In this document: piece by piece, positions 34,947-46,130 of the stretch
Numbering within the stretch: position 1 is the first letter of the stretch
Layout: each line of letters starts with the position of its first letter
NCBI GenBank assembly: GCA_019828545.1
Contig: JACVRA010000180.1
Location: 1 to 64,000 of the forward strand
DNA length: 64,000 bases
Origin: Paracamarosporium sp. OC-R06-R3
Taxonomy: Eukaryota > Ascomycota > Dothideomycetes > Pleosporales > Didymosphaeriaceae
Direction of reading: 5' to 3'
The notes under the pieces: generated by a model
What the model saw: the letters and a program-made list of their open reading frames with translations, nothing else
Databases searched by the model: none
What the model was told of the DNA's origin: nothing
Made by a program: the position numbers and the translations under genes

Positions 34947-36577
34947 TTGGAAGGATGAGATCGCGAAGGATGAGATTGCGAAGGAATGATACAGGGGAAT
35001 GAAGCGGACTAAGCTGTCTTTATCATGCACATAAATGAACGTATGCTGGTAGGACGGCGTTGTTCTCGGATATGTGTATGACAAGGTCTCATGGTTCTTT
35101 CTCGTTTGGAAGCTTGGAAGATAAGGAAGGTTCAACAGAAGGCAGTCACGATGGTATAAGGAAGGAACCACTATCACATCTTCCGATATGTAAACCGGAG
35201 GACGTACGCCGGTATGACGGCGTTGTTATCTGATGTTCATGCTAGGAGCAGTAAGAATTTCATGTCCGTTCTCTGACTACTTCGTATATGTCCATGTTAT
35301 TCTAATGGTAGTGATTTCATATGGAAGACCTGAGCTCATTTGTTCACCTCATGCAGTCCAAGCACCAGATGATCTACGACATCTCATTCTGTTCCATGTT
35401 ATCGTCATATGTAAGCTGTATTTCAGAAACCTCGTCTTCGCCCTCGATATGATCTGGCTCGACTAATTATTAGAGCAGATAGATTACTCAGGCAGGAAGC
35501 CAAGACTTAAGGGGATTGCTTTGTCAATTTTTTGTCTGTCCCCTTTCTCTAGTTTAGCCAGCTATCAATATCTCACATTGTTCTATGTAAACCAAACGCG
35601 CCTCGCAAATATTATCGCTACAGTTCCACCTCGGGGCATATTTCCTCCTGCCACGCGTCGCTTTATCCAAAGTCCGAAGACCCACTCATAAGCGCCCACC
35701 CTAGCAAACGCCGCGTACGACGTGTCCTGAACGATTACGCCCTTCGCACGCCTTGTACAACCCCGCATCTTATCTCAGATTGACCCTAGTCTTCCCAGAG
35801 CCACCTGTCTCGTCAAGCGGATGATTTGATCAGCTCGTACAACCATTTTTTGTGCAGAAGATATAACTGAGTCGTTGAATGGCATTTAAGGCGTGTGAGT
35901 GGGAAACCTGACGCGTTCGGAGTTGCTCTCTTCCCTGTTCCTACACAGCCTCTTAGTGGGTTTGAACAAGGATTCCAACCATGGTCGCAAACGGCCGCCA
36001 CCCGCACGGCGCCACACCTTATTGTAGCACAAGAATCCTGCACTTTCTGCAGACACATGGGCAAGCGAGAATAAGGGGCGCAGTGAATGCGACGAGGAAA
36101 GGATTCGCGCAAGGCTGTTTTGAAACATACGCGGCGAAGTCGTGACCTATTGATTCTAGATTTGAGCGCTGAGCGTTTCTTCGTGTCTAATGTAGTCATG
36201 GACATGGAACGAATTGAGAAAAGGAGTGAGTGAAAGAGAGAATTGGGTATCGTCAGAAGAAGGAAATGACAGTTTTGAAAAGCAAAAATGGTGTAATGCG
36301 AGAACAAGAAAGCAAACATATATGAATACAGTATCTTGAAAGGAAAGATAGAAGGCGAAATATCCCGAAGGCAAAGCAAATATGCACCGCCCAATGCGTT
36401 TGTCAATGACCGTGATTCGTGTGAACTCGTCTTCCCAAGATATGTCAAAGCGCCATAGTGATGCATCCCAATAGACAAAGAAATTAGAAATGTTCAAGGA
36501 TAAAGAATACAGCTGGTGGCCTTGTGCACACACAGCAAGAATGAAACGCATCATCTTACAGTGAAACAAACGAGAGT
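34947..36577. other. Intergenic region with short direct repeats
   Basis: Contains a 15-bp tandem duplication at 34951-34980 and an imperfect 32-bp direct repeat at 35039-35070 and 35202-35233. A 221-codon minus-strand frame (35813-36478) lies just downstream of the rhodopsin-like gene and looks like chance coding in its 3' flank. Confidence 0.5.
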
Positions 36578-38805
36578 CTAGGAAAATTTCTGTACAACGA
36601 TACGGGGGCTATTGCGCACATCCTGTATCACAGGCATAAGCTGAGCTTCCTCCCATGTACTGGGTGAATTCTGTGTCCCGGCACTCCGATTAGAGTTCTC
36701 CTCGCGCCAGAATGTCAGGGACGTTGGTGGGCTGACAGGGCTGACGGGCGACATCTGATCGCGTCGTGAGGAGTTCTGTGGCGTAAGAATGCGATTGTTG
36801 CGCTGTCTCTGTGGACTTGTGGGAACCGCTAGTGGGGGAAGGACTTCGTAAGCGTAAGGATTCGATTGTGGAAATGTTGGAGGTTGTACGGTCGGTGGCG
36901 TGGTTATGTAATACGACGGAACCGACTGCGGAGATGAGTAGGTCGAGCTGTGTGCCGTTGGAGGCGTTTTGACGTAGTAAGACGGGACCGAGGTGTGTGT
37001 ATCGTGTACAGTAGGAATGTCTGCGGGGATGGGTGCTGGAACTGCTGCCGATGTGGTAACCGCAATGGGTCCCGTTCGGAGTGGATCGTCGTATGCAACT
37101 CTTTCCAGGCTAGAAGAGGGGCGCGGAGGAAACATCAGGCGTGGCGTAGGTGGCGTGGGCAGAGGGGCGTTTGGTGACGGCATTCGGGTTTCAGGTATCT
37201 GACTGGTTGACATCTGATGCACGGGCGTTGCACTATCCAAACGTGATCGTTCAACTATTGGCGTTGGTATCGATAGTGGTGGACGTACACGTTGTTGTGG
37301 AAGTGGTGTGTATTGTTGCGGCGAGGGAAAGAGCGAAAATCGTCGGGGAGGTTGGGGATAGCTCGGGGATGATGCAACGTTGCTGTCATGTTCCATGGCT
37401 GATCTTGACCTCGATTCTTCCGCTGCGGGTAAGAGTGATGAACGCACCTGAGCAAGAGCTATAGATGAAAGTAAGGGGTGTGGAGGTAAGCATGTAGGCG
37501 AAAGAGCATGTGAACTCGCAGTCTGCGGGGAATTGAAGTCGGTCGCATTTTGTATGTCGTCCTGTTCAGGAATGTGGAGCTGTAAGCCCCTGTTGCTAGG
37601 ACCTCGGGACCTATTGGTAGAAACATTCGGTGGAGTATTGAACCGTGGCGGCATTAAAGGACTGAGCGGTGCCGGACTGGGGATTCGTGGTGAGACATCA
37701 GGTGTTCTACCATATGTTGAGTTTTCAAAGGCGGTTGAATCTGTAGAGTGACCTTGCGCTTTCTTGTAGCCCCTACGGAAACCAACAGAACACCAACCAT
37801 AAGACTCTTCATCGATCGTGACGTGTCTGCTTCTCGCTTGTGATTGCCTTCGCATAGTAGAGTCAGTTGTCTCAAAGAAGGCGCGCACATATGGTATGCA
37901 AGCTGTCACGATACTCAAGCAAGCTTGCGCTTGCGTAATGATAAGCGGCACCCATAAATTGAAGGCTGGGTTGTCGTGCGGCGATATTGGATACAGGTAT
38001 ATCAAGCGAGCAAGTGCAGCGGCGATGACAAGGATGCGCGGCGCGAAGCAAGCGATGACTGCGATCTTTCTTGCAAGTTTGACCTTGAGGTACGCCACGA
38101 GGTTGACGGATAGCATAACGATAGCGAAGTCGCTTGAAATGTCGATGATGCAGAAGGCAATCCAGAAGACACCCTATGTGAAGAATCAGCAGCCATAGAG
38201 ACGAATAGAGGGCTGTTGGACTTGGACTTGGACTTACGATATTGAAGCAATGCAATGTCAACACCTCCCATGGTCTTGGGAGACCGCATTGAAATGCAAC
38301 GGCAGCGAGGGAGGCAAGTGTCCAGGCGAGAATGAAGATGCCAATGGCCAAAACAACCCTTCGCTGCCCTCGCTGATGATGAACATTGTAAAAGAAAGAA
38401 ACAAGCGAGAGCTTTGAAAAGCCAAGTGTTAGAATGTAGAGAAAGTCTGATGCGTAGTATCCTTTCTGGATCGCATTAGCTCTTTTGAGGGTGAGAAGAC
38501 CAAGGACACCGAGACCGTTTGCTGCAAGGATGAGTACTGCGACAGAGAGACCAACGGCAAAGACCTATGTATTATTAACGGAAGCTTGAATCAAAGTTGA
38601 GACGCCAGCGTACTGTAGCTGTGAGGATGAAGAGGTCATCGATGCCAGCCTTGCGGCCCATTGCGAATTTGATGCATTGTCGAGCCAGGAAAACGAGGAT
38701 TGATAAAACCAAAGTCGCCCAAGTCACGATAGTAATGATATTGCTCTTGTCTTCGATATTCGTAGTGATTTGTCGTTGGTGCAGTGATGCTCGAGGTATG
38801 TTCAT
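36578..38805 (-). CDS. Fungal rhodopsin-like seven-helix membrane protein with long tail
   Basis: I read three exons on the minus strand: 38805-38614, 38564-38238 and 38173-36578 (704 residues, all introns in phase 0). The N-terminal 250 residues hold about seven hydrophobic helices. The GRKAGIDDLFILTATVF stretch after helix 1 is the hallmark of the fungal-specific rhodopsin domain found in PTH11-like and related integral membrane proteins. No CFEM domain is present. The remaining 420 or so residues are disordered, Pro/Ser/Thr-rich and basic in places, and presumably cytoplasmic, with many possible phosphorylation sites. Ligand and function are unknown, and most members of this family are uncharacterised. 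I chose the ATG at 38805 (MNIPRAS) because the upstream in-frame start adds 15 residues without a helix. Confidence 0.8.
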
Positions 38806-41243
38806 GATGGTGGATGAAAGATGAACGCCCACCCGCCGACCCAGCCCCAACCCAAGGAAAAAAGGAAGGAAACGAATAAGAAGGAAAAAGGAATGCGGGC
38901 TTCAAGGCAGTTCGGCCAGTTCGGAAGACCGCATAGCGAATGACCCGAGTAACACGATGTTAAACTGGAAGCAGATTGTGTGCTAGTCGACGTAGGATGT
39001 TGGGTGAGGTGGAGTGAGTGGTTGTAGGGGTCCGCGGGAGAAAGAGGAAGATCGAACCTCCAACGTCGGAGACCCAGCAACGGTCTCGTCATATCAAAGC
39101 TCGAGACTCTGCGGAGCGCATGTCATGCCGTCACCAAATCGGGCTCACAGCGCCCATACCTTCCGCGCAGAGGCATAATTATCGTCAAGGCTGACCCAAC
39201 ACACCCTTTCGGCATACGAACTGGGCTGTGCGGACGTGCCGGCGAGACGGGTATCTAGCTTGTAGATACCCGCAACGAACCTGGCACTGCCTGTCTCCCA
39301 TAATAAGATGCGCGCATGCTGCGCGCCCAAATGCGCTCAGCTCACTGGTTCCCCTCTTCGACATGGCACGGATTGGCTGGAGGTGAGCGTCAAATATAGG
39401 GCTGAGGCGCGCTGACACGCATGTGAGGACCGGGGAGCTTTAGTACCGGGGCGCAGGGAGGCCCTTTCGTAATGGAGTCACTCGGACGATGCGTGCAAAG
39501 GCATGAACTGAGGCATGGGGCCGATGGTACTCCGCGTGAAAGAATGGGCATATCCGTGCCATGTAAGACAGCGCGAGTCTTTAACTCTTGTCCGTCGTGT
39601 ACGTGTGCAATGAACATCTACAATCGCATGTAGTAGAGCGATGTTTTCCAACGGTACACTATAATGATGCGCATCCCTCCGCTCATTTTCCTGACTGCGC
39701 CGCCGGCTGCTGCCGCTCGCCTGGTGTTTTGGGGCCTCGTCTCGTAGCCGCCATCAGCTCACGCCGAGGCCTTATTATCCCCAGAATATACGCTTACCTC
39801 ATTCCCACCTTCGATTAGTGTGATCACTAGAAATCTGCCCGTGCGTATGTCGCGAAATTACAAAGAAGTCCCATCAGGTGTTCTTTCGCCCTGATACCTA
39901 GGGTACCTTGGTATTCCGCACTAGTTGTGTTTCATTTCACCCCGCCTCCAGCGCTTGACGTCATGCTAGGGAAAAACCAAGTGTCCTCAACGCAAATCCA
40001 ATCAACAGCACTCCCTTTTTGCTTTGTTATAGTCGTGGCGGGTTTCAGAAAGAGGGAAAGCAGAATGATCACGTGAAAGACAAATATGGATGCCGGTGGG
40101 TTGAACTTCACGGACCCTGCGCTGCACATGCTGGCTCCTACATAGGGGCACTAGTATTCCGACCAGTGGAGTGCGATCTTATGCATATAATCAATCGATT
40201 GAACACCCTCTGTTATTCTAAGCCGACGTTTTGGACCCCAGAGAAGCCTACGGATCAAGGACGACATCCTCTCTGGTTACCAGTTGGCGGCGACTCGCGC
40301 TATAGGACTAAATGAAGCAGGTCGTAAGAGTAAGTCTGATCATTCGTGAAAAGTTCACGAAGGTTGTAGGCCATCTTGGCCTTGTTTAGATGTTGCTGTA
40401 GTGACCCCAGCCAACCCCGCCTCTTCGGTCACCGACGCTTCGATATCCCCACCCCAGCTCAACCGACCTTCTAGAAGTCTTTCGGAAGACCCGAACGCGG
40501 GCGCCATGTTTCCTGGTTATCAGCGGAGATTCTCCGATGATCTACCTTTGAATATAGATACGAGGCTTCAGCTCCGACGATGATACAGCGCGGACTTCGG
40601 CATGCCACAAATGGGGTTACAAACTAATCGCATGAACATTGATCTGCCGAAGATCGTATGGCACAGGCTGTGCTTTTAAATAATGCCCATGCTGGGGAGA
40701 AGTCGAACGTGAGGCGCAGGGAAGGTCACAGCAAGCCACGCAAGGAAGCTGCGAACATCTTCTGTCTCTATTCAAAACCAGCACATAATACCTACTTAAC
40801 CCCAGCACTACAAGTCCGGAAACTTTTGAAGTTTTGCAAGTACAGGCCGAATAAGAGGGCATGGTTGAACAAACATCTGTGAACAACTGTAGAAAAATCG
40901 GAAACGATAATATTTTGCTATTGTTATTTCTACTCTTTGGGTCTGACTCGATATTGACCACGTGCGTAATCACCTACTCATAGTTCTACTGGAATACCAG
41001 AGAGTCCGTGTCGTTAGATGCATGGTTGGTGACACAGTTGTAAGGCAGCATTCAATGAACGAGGAGCTACGCATTTTAACATTTTCACACCCCCAACGCC
41101 TTTTGAAGATCCATCACAGTGACCAAAATCTGGCTTGCACCCTGGCCTAACCATTCCGCCCCACCCGCAAACCTGAGTTTCGTCAAATCGTTTGGAGCTA
41201 CACTTCGTCAGCCTCGGACTTTTCCTACTGCACATTTGGATCG
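38806..41243. other. 2.4 kb intergenic region
   Basis: No complete gene recognised. About 38806-39100 is the promoter side of the rhodopsin-like gene. The only coding-like piece is at 40350-40583, listed separately. Confidence 0.5.
40350..40583 (+). pseudogene. Possible orphan exon or gene fragment
   Basis: A frame open from 40350 to the stop at 40581-40583 encodes a Pro/Ser-rich segment with NRPSRSLSEDP and FPGYQRRFSDDLP, which reads like real protein. There is no in-frame ATG. Nearby donor candidates (GTAAGT at 40330 after a short ATG frame at 40312) do not splice into it in phase. It could be the last exon of a gene I cannot complete or a decayed fragment. Confidence 0.3.
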
Positions 41244-42399
41244 CTACTTACGAACCGTGACCTCCCGCCCAAATGCTCGCCCAGCTGTGGTCTTCAACTC
41301 TAACCATTCTCCCTCACCCAACGCTTGATTAACGAACACAGAGTTTGATTTTGAGTCGCTCAGCACTATCGTCCCGTTGACCCCTCCTAGTGGCGTCCAG
41401 GTCACTGAGGGCACCCCATTGGGCACGGCGCCAGTATCAACACGCACTTCCCGCGTGCGGTCACCCGCAGCCTTTTGTGGATTTGACGAAATTTTATAGT
41501 ATATTGGGTATGTCGATATGTTCGTCGTTGAATCAATCAAACCATACTGAAAGGCGATGATATATTTGTTGTCTGCAATCTGCCAGCCATCAGAATGATA
41601 CAGAGAGAATGTGGCGGATTGATTGACGCTTACCTTTGCAACACTGGGAGCAGCGGGCCGGTCAGACTGGAATTGTGATGCCACGACATCGACCACGTTG
41701 TCCCAACTATCGTAGTTCTCGGTTGTCGTTTGTTGAACAATCTTTTGGGTATGTGTTTTGTCACCTTTACCGGCGTAGAACACAGTGATTGCGTCACCGC
41801 TAAATGAAGAGAGTTAGTGCACATTGAGAAGAAAACCATCGTGTGTTTGAAGGCTACTTGCGCGGAACTTACTTGTGTACGAGATGAGGGTTTGCTACAG
41901 CTGCAGTAGCATTGCTAAGTGGTCCGCCGTTCGCGATTTCACTGACGAGCTCCCAGCTTTCGCCTTGGTCACCCGAAGAATACAACTCAATTGCCGTAGT
42001 CCAATCGTCCACTGCATTGGCCGCCAGAAGAATAGTTCCTGTGTCTCCTCCATAAGTGCCATTGATATACAGTATGTGTGGCTGCAGCAGCTTCTTTCCA
42101 GAATCAGATGTTGCGGTCGCAAATGGATACCAAGAATACCCGCTGTTAGTAGAGCGATATATGGAAACTGAACCGTTCGATGATGGATCATTCCACGCCG
42201 CGAGCACTGTATTATTCGAAAGGCTCTCGGTGCGTGGTGCTGTTACTTGAGTAGATCCATCGGGTTGGTACAAGGTGACGTTCGCAAAGACATCGATGCC
42301 AGTAGGCGTAGGTGCTGGCGGATCTGGTTGGTCTTCACCCTGAGCAAGTACTGGACAGAAGATGGACAAGCCGGCAAGGAAATTTTTGTGTGGGTGCAT
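41244..42399 (-). CDS. GH93-like secreted exo-arabinanase (sialidase fold)
   Basis: I read two exons on the minus strand, 42399-41873 and 41799-41244 (360 residues), with a GTAAGT donor, a CACTAAC branch site and a TTTAG acceptor. The splice joins ...NPHLVHN to GDAITVFYAGK, as expected for the family. A signal peptide (about residues 1-19) precedes a six-bladed beta-propeller with Asp-box motifs (STNSGYSW and SGDQGESW). Segments such as TGTILLAANA, SDRPAAPSVAKV and WTPLGGVNGTIVLSD match my memory of GH93 exo-1,5-alpha-L-arabinanases, which release arabinobiose from arabinan. Other BNR-repeat enzymes remain possible, and catalytic residues were not mapped. The tannase gene lies 565 bases upstream on the same strand, which suggests a shared role on plant wall material. 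Confidence 0.8.
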
Positions 42400-42964
42400 T
42401 CTGGTTTTGGATGTTGTTTTCGACTCAAATTACAGCAGACCACTGCTGAAGACTTGATGGTCTACTTGAATGTGGAGATCAGAGGCTCTGGGCACACAAT
42501 GCTACGCTCGCACTATTGGCAACGACAATTGCCGCAGATGAAACGGCATATTAGAATCCATGACTTTGTAATGACGAAACACGTTGACACTGTGATCTGA
42601 TTGAACGTGCTGTTGGATAAATGTTCTCGAATTATGTTCGTGCAAGGTCCGGTAAAGTAGACGTTAGAACTTCCCCGCGAAAACAGTTCAACTAGCGACG
42701 CACGTGCGAGCCCACGCATCCCTGAACGGTAATTCATCCGCGTTTCATCACACACATGTTGCTAATGTACTATATGAGCATATTCCCATTGGTGTTAAGA
42801 GAAAACTTCACGGCATTTTGTAGTTTCGGAGCGGGTAATGTCTTGGCTTCCAGGTCTCACCTTGTAGGACGAATAGATGGCGGCTATTCTTCCGCTCCAC
42901 ATATTCATCTGGAATCAGGGACCCTGTTGTGCAACAACGTTCGAAATACCCCGATGCTATTTGT
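42400..42964. other. Spacer between GH93-like and tannase genes
   Basis: Contains the GH93-like promoter and the tannase 3' flank, both genes being on the minus strand. No further feature recognised. Confidence 0.5.
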
Positions 42965-44701
42965 CTAGCTAATCGTGAGGCCCATTCCGAGACCCTCAAG
43001 TCTGTTCTTTAGCCCATCTAGAATTTGACCTGCTCTACCTGCCGTGAGACTGTCCTCCTCTGCAGCCAAGTTATCCTCTGGTCGTTCAGTGCCACCATGA
43101 CAGCTCCAGCTAGAAGCCCTTTTTGCATCGCTTACTCCGATATATCGGGCGTTCCCAGGCCACGCACACAAATCACGTGTGACACGATCCCCGTCATACG
43201 TTGTAGTCTCGGCTTCGAGCGTCTCAGGGGGTACTCCTTCCTCCACCCATTCTACCAGCGCACCAAGCGGATCCTTGGGGACAGGCCCGTTACCTCTCGC
43301 ACAATGCTCGACACCAGGCGCTAGGAAAAGGCGATAGAACTTGTCAACTTCGTTCGCGCCCCCCATGTGTAGTTCTACCCGTTTTCGATACTGCACAGTA
43401 GATTGGTAAGGAATGAGTGGGTCATTTATACCATGCCATGTAAGCAACTTTGTTCCTGATGCCTGAAGGTTTGTGAGGTCGGCCTTGTCAGCGTCAAGGA
43501 GCCACCCGAACTCTGAGCTTGCTTGAACCCACAATGCCATGTAGTCAGCATAGTTAAGCCTGGTCACATTGAATGATTCATCTTTGAGGATAAAGCTCCG
43601 AATGAAACTTGTGCATATGGGAAAGGGGTTGGGCGACCGTATGCCTTCTGCAGTGATCGTAGTGTTTGCGAAAGCATCAAAGCTGGTTCCATAAGTAAGG
43701 CCGTGCCAGAGAGACGTTTTGAGTGGCGATTGAGGCCCCTGCTCGATCCTTCGCACAATGTTTGCCATCGCTCGCGAAACCTCTACTGCCCTATCTTCGC
43801 AATAGAAGACTTGGCCAATGAGATGAAGCGGATCAAAGTCGCATATTTCGGGTTCAGATATCACTCCGTCGCTCACGCCGTCGATCATATCGCAGTTCTC
43901 CATCGCTTTTTGACGAAAGTAGTTAAACTCGCAGCTTGACATCCATAAACCCTCCTCTTTCATGACCAATTGAGGCCAGAACTGTGCCATTACCAAATGA
44001 CTTAAGCTAATCGCGGGTGCATTTGCAAGTATGCCGTCCAACAGATGGGGATATTCTTGCGCAAGCGCATAGCCTTGTCTCCCACCCTGGGAACAACCGT
44101 TCCAGTAAGAATATTTCGGCTTCTCTCGATAGAACTGTTCGGTTATAACTTTTCCCAGAACAACCGATTCAACAAGGCTACGCGTTGCGAAATTGACTAA
44201 GGAATTCCAGTCAATCGTTCCATCTGCCTTCAAAACCCAAGATGCATCATCATGATTTTGAACAGGGTGACCACCATCCGTAGAAGACGCTGCGTATCCC
44301 GCACTAACAGCAGGACCAAGTGCCCTCCCAAGCATACCGGTCGATAAGCCACCTCCTCCCGTAGCCTGAAAACGACCGTTCCAGTCATCGCGGCTTAATG
44401 GGAGCCATACTTCAACCAAGACATCATCATCGCTTTCTCCGTGATGGATATGTGCCTTGACCTGGCAGAAGTCAAGGCCTTGCAGGGTCGGAGTTTTATG
44501 CATGCCTTCGTGCGACGTGTAGTTGCGTTGCACCTCTGCCTTGATGGAGCTTATCGTGACACCTAAGCCGAGATTTGGCGAGCTGAAAGTCGTGGAATCG
44601 CATACCGGATCAATAGAAGGTACGTTTTCTAGTTCAGGTTCACCTATACCCTTTACTACTGAAGCGCCGGCAAGCCATGTGAGGGCTATTATCCCGAGCA
44701 T
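42965..44701 (-). CDS. Secreted tannase / feruloyl esterase
   Basis: This single-exon gene encodes 578 residues with a signal peptide (about residues 1-18). It has the tannase-family alpha/beta-hydrolase signature: nucleophile Ser204 in GCSQGGRQG, Asp427 in GINDPLIP and His466 in GVEHCARG. Cys203 and Cys467 flank the Ser and His and would form the disulfide of the CS-D-HC motif, which defines fungal tannases and type B/C feruloyl esterases. These enzymes cleave ester bonds of gallic, ferulic or p-coumaric acid; the actual substrate cannot be read from sequence. The catalytic set is complete, and length fits the family (about 520-580). Export and the arabinanase-like neighbour fit a role in removing phenolic esters from arabinan-rich walls. 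Confidence 0.88.
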   Translation of the reverse strand: MLGIIALTWLAGASVVKGIGEPELENVPSIDPVCDSTTFSSPNLGLGVTISSIKAEVQRNYTSHEGMHKTPTLQGLDFCQVKAHIHHGESDDDVLVEVWLPLSRDDWNGRFQATGGGGLSTGMLGRALGPAVSAGYAASSTDGGHPVQNHDDASWVLKADGTIDWNSLVNFATRSLVESVVLGKVITEQFYREKPKYSYWNGCSQGGRQGYALAQEYPHLLDGILANAPAISLSHLVMAQFWPQLVMKEEGLWMSSCEFNYFRQKAMENCDMIDGVSDGVISEPEICDFDPLHLIGQVFYCEDRAVEVSRAMANIVRRIEQGPQSPLKTSLWHGLTYGTSFDAFANTTITAEGIRSPNPFPICTSFIRSFILKDESFNVTRLNYADYMALWVQASSEFGWLLDADKADLTNLQASGTKLLTWHGINDPLIPYQSTVQYRKRVELHMGGANEVDKFYRLFLAPGVEHCARGNGPVPKDPLGALVEWVEEGVPPETLEAETTTYDGDRVTRDLCAWPGNARYIGVSDAKRASSWSCHGGTERPEDNLAAEEDSLTAGRAGQILDGLKNRLEGLGMGLTIS

Positions 44702-46130
44702 TGCGTTGAGGGTTCGTGGGTGAAGAAATAGAGCCCAGAAATCGGATCAATAAATTGATACTGATGATTTCCTGGGTATGTATAGAAGGTGACCCTATCA
44801 CCTAGATGTTATTGATGGCAAATACAGATGCTCCAGGAGCTTGTCGCGTGATTGATGGAGCCCAACTGTAATCGTGGACGTGGAATTTCGCTCTCGTGGG
44901 GGTGATGCTAAGCCGAATTAGGATGCACTAACCCATAAGGGTAGTCAAAACTTCGCGGTTTGTGACGATACCATCTTGAGTTGCGCATACGTACTATTTG
45001 AGACAGCGTTAATGCCGCTTCTAGAAAATTTAATTATGGGCGTTACATCGATTAAGGATGGGAAATCAATTGTGTGCGTGACGCACAACCTTACAACACC
45101 TACGATGATCTCTTATCAGCTTTCTTACAATCCACTATACATCGTCTTTCAATGCAAATTTTGACATTAGACTTTGCTACCTTTGGATAAGAATTGCAGG
45201 GTCGAGTAAAGAGTCCAGACCTGTTCTAACACACTTCGATTCAAAATGGTAGATTATAATTATACAACCTGCCAAGACTGCAGAGTCTGACTTGAGCATA
45301 TTCCTTTGTCACAACTTCGGGTATAAAGCTTTTTCTTACTATCCGACTATTGTGTACATGTGGAACCCACGTGTTTGGACAAAGATTCATTGTTGCCAGT
45401 GCTTGTGGTCAACATGTTCGTGGTCAGATAAAGACCCCAGTATTTATGTACGAACATAATGATAAAGATACGTAGAGACTGTTAAGATCAGTGCTTGAAG
45501 AGAGTTGGCGAAGCCTTATTGGTGTTTAAATGGCGCGAAGACGACAGAAGCTAACTTATATTTATCTTTCGGGCTCAGACTAAAATGACCTGCTATAAGA
45601 AAAACCTACATAGCTTTCATTTGTCTGCTTCGTAGCAAAGACACGATTTCTGTGTTGCTCTAATCGGTCGCAAACAGCCATTAATGCATTCGATAAAATC
45701 TAGGCAGACATCAACAGTCCTATCGCAGCAAAGCTATAGTTCGCGGTGGACTTTCAGCCCCAAGAACTAGTGCAGAAGTTGCCCGGCCAGCTATTCTAAT
45801 TGCAAGAGGGGAAAGAAATCCCGCAGCATATTGAACACTAATATATAGTGATGCCTCACCAGTTGCTGAAGGCCTGGAGAATCTAGAGTACGAGGATATA
45901 AACCTTCAGAATATGATGGTGCAGACTAAACACTTCAAGTATTGCCAGATGGCTTAGGAAAAGAGGATTCATCTACCTATTTTGTGATTATCGTTGGGAC
46001 AAGCAAGCCGGAATAAAAGAAATTACAAAGAGACCCCCTCCAACGCCAACGGTAAAGACTGCTACAAACACAATGATCGATCCACCTGAACTGTTATTTA
46101 CTACCAGCCCAAACACCTACAGTAGGTATT
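44702..46130. other. AT-rich intergenic region
   Basis: Contains the tannase promoter and the 3' flank of the P450 gene, both on the minus strand. A frame interrupted by one stop (about 45718-45957, plus strand) is weakly coding-like but matches nothing I recognise. Confidence 0.45.

Noticed and set aside
35813..36478. Minus-strand frame of 221 codons after the rhodopsin-like gene
   Set aside because: Mixed composition with runs of Phe/Leu and Arg/Cys and no recognisable domain; best explained as 3' flank.
39001..39080. Possible tRNA on the minus strand, from a GGTTCGATC-like box
   Set aside because: The T-arm stem does not pair, and no matching acceptor or anticodon arm can be drawn.
45718..45957. 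Plus-strand frame interrupted by one TGA at 45832-45834
   Set aside because: Slightly protein-like, but no motif, no start and no recognisable parent gene; too weak to call a pseudogene.
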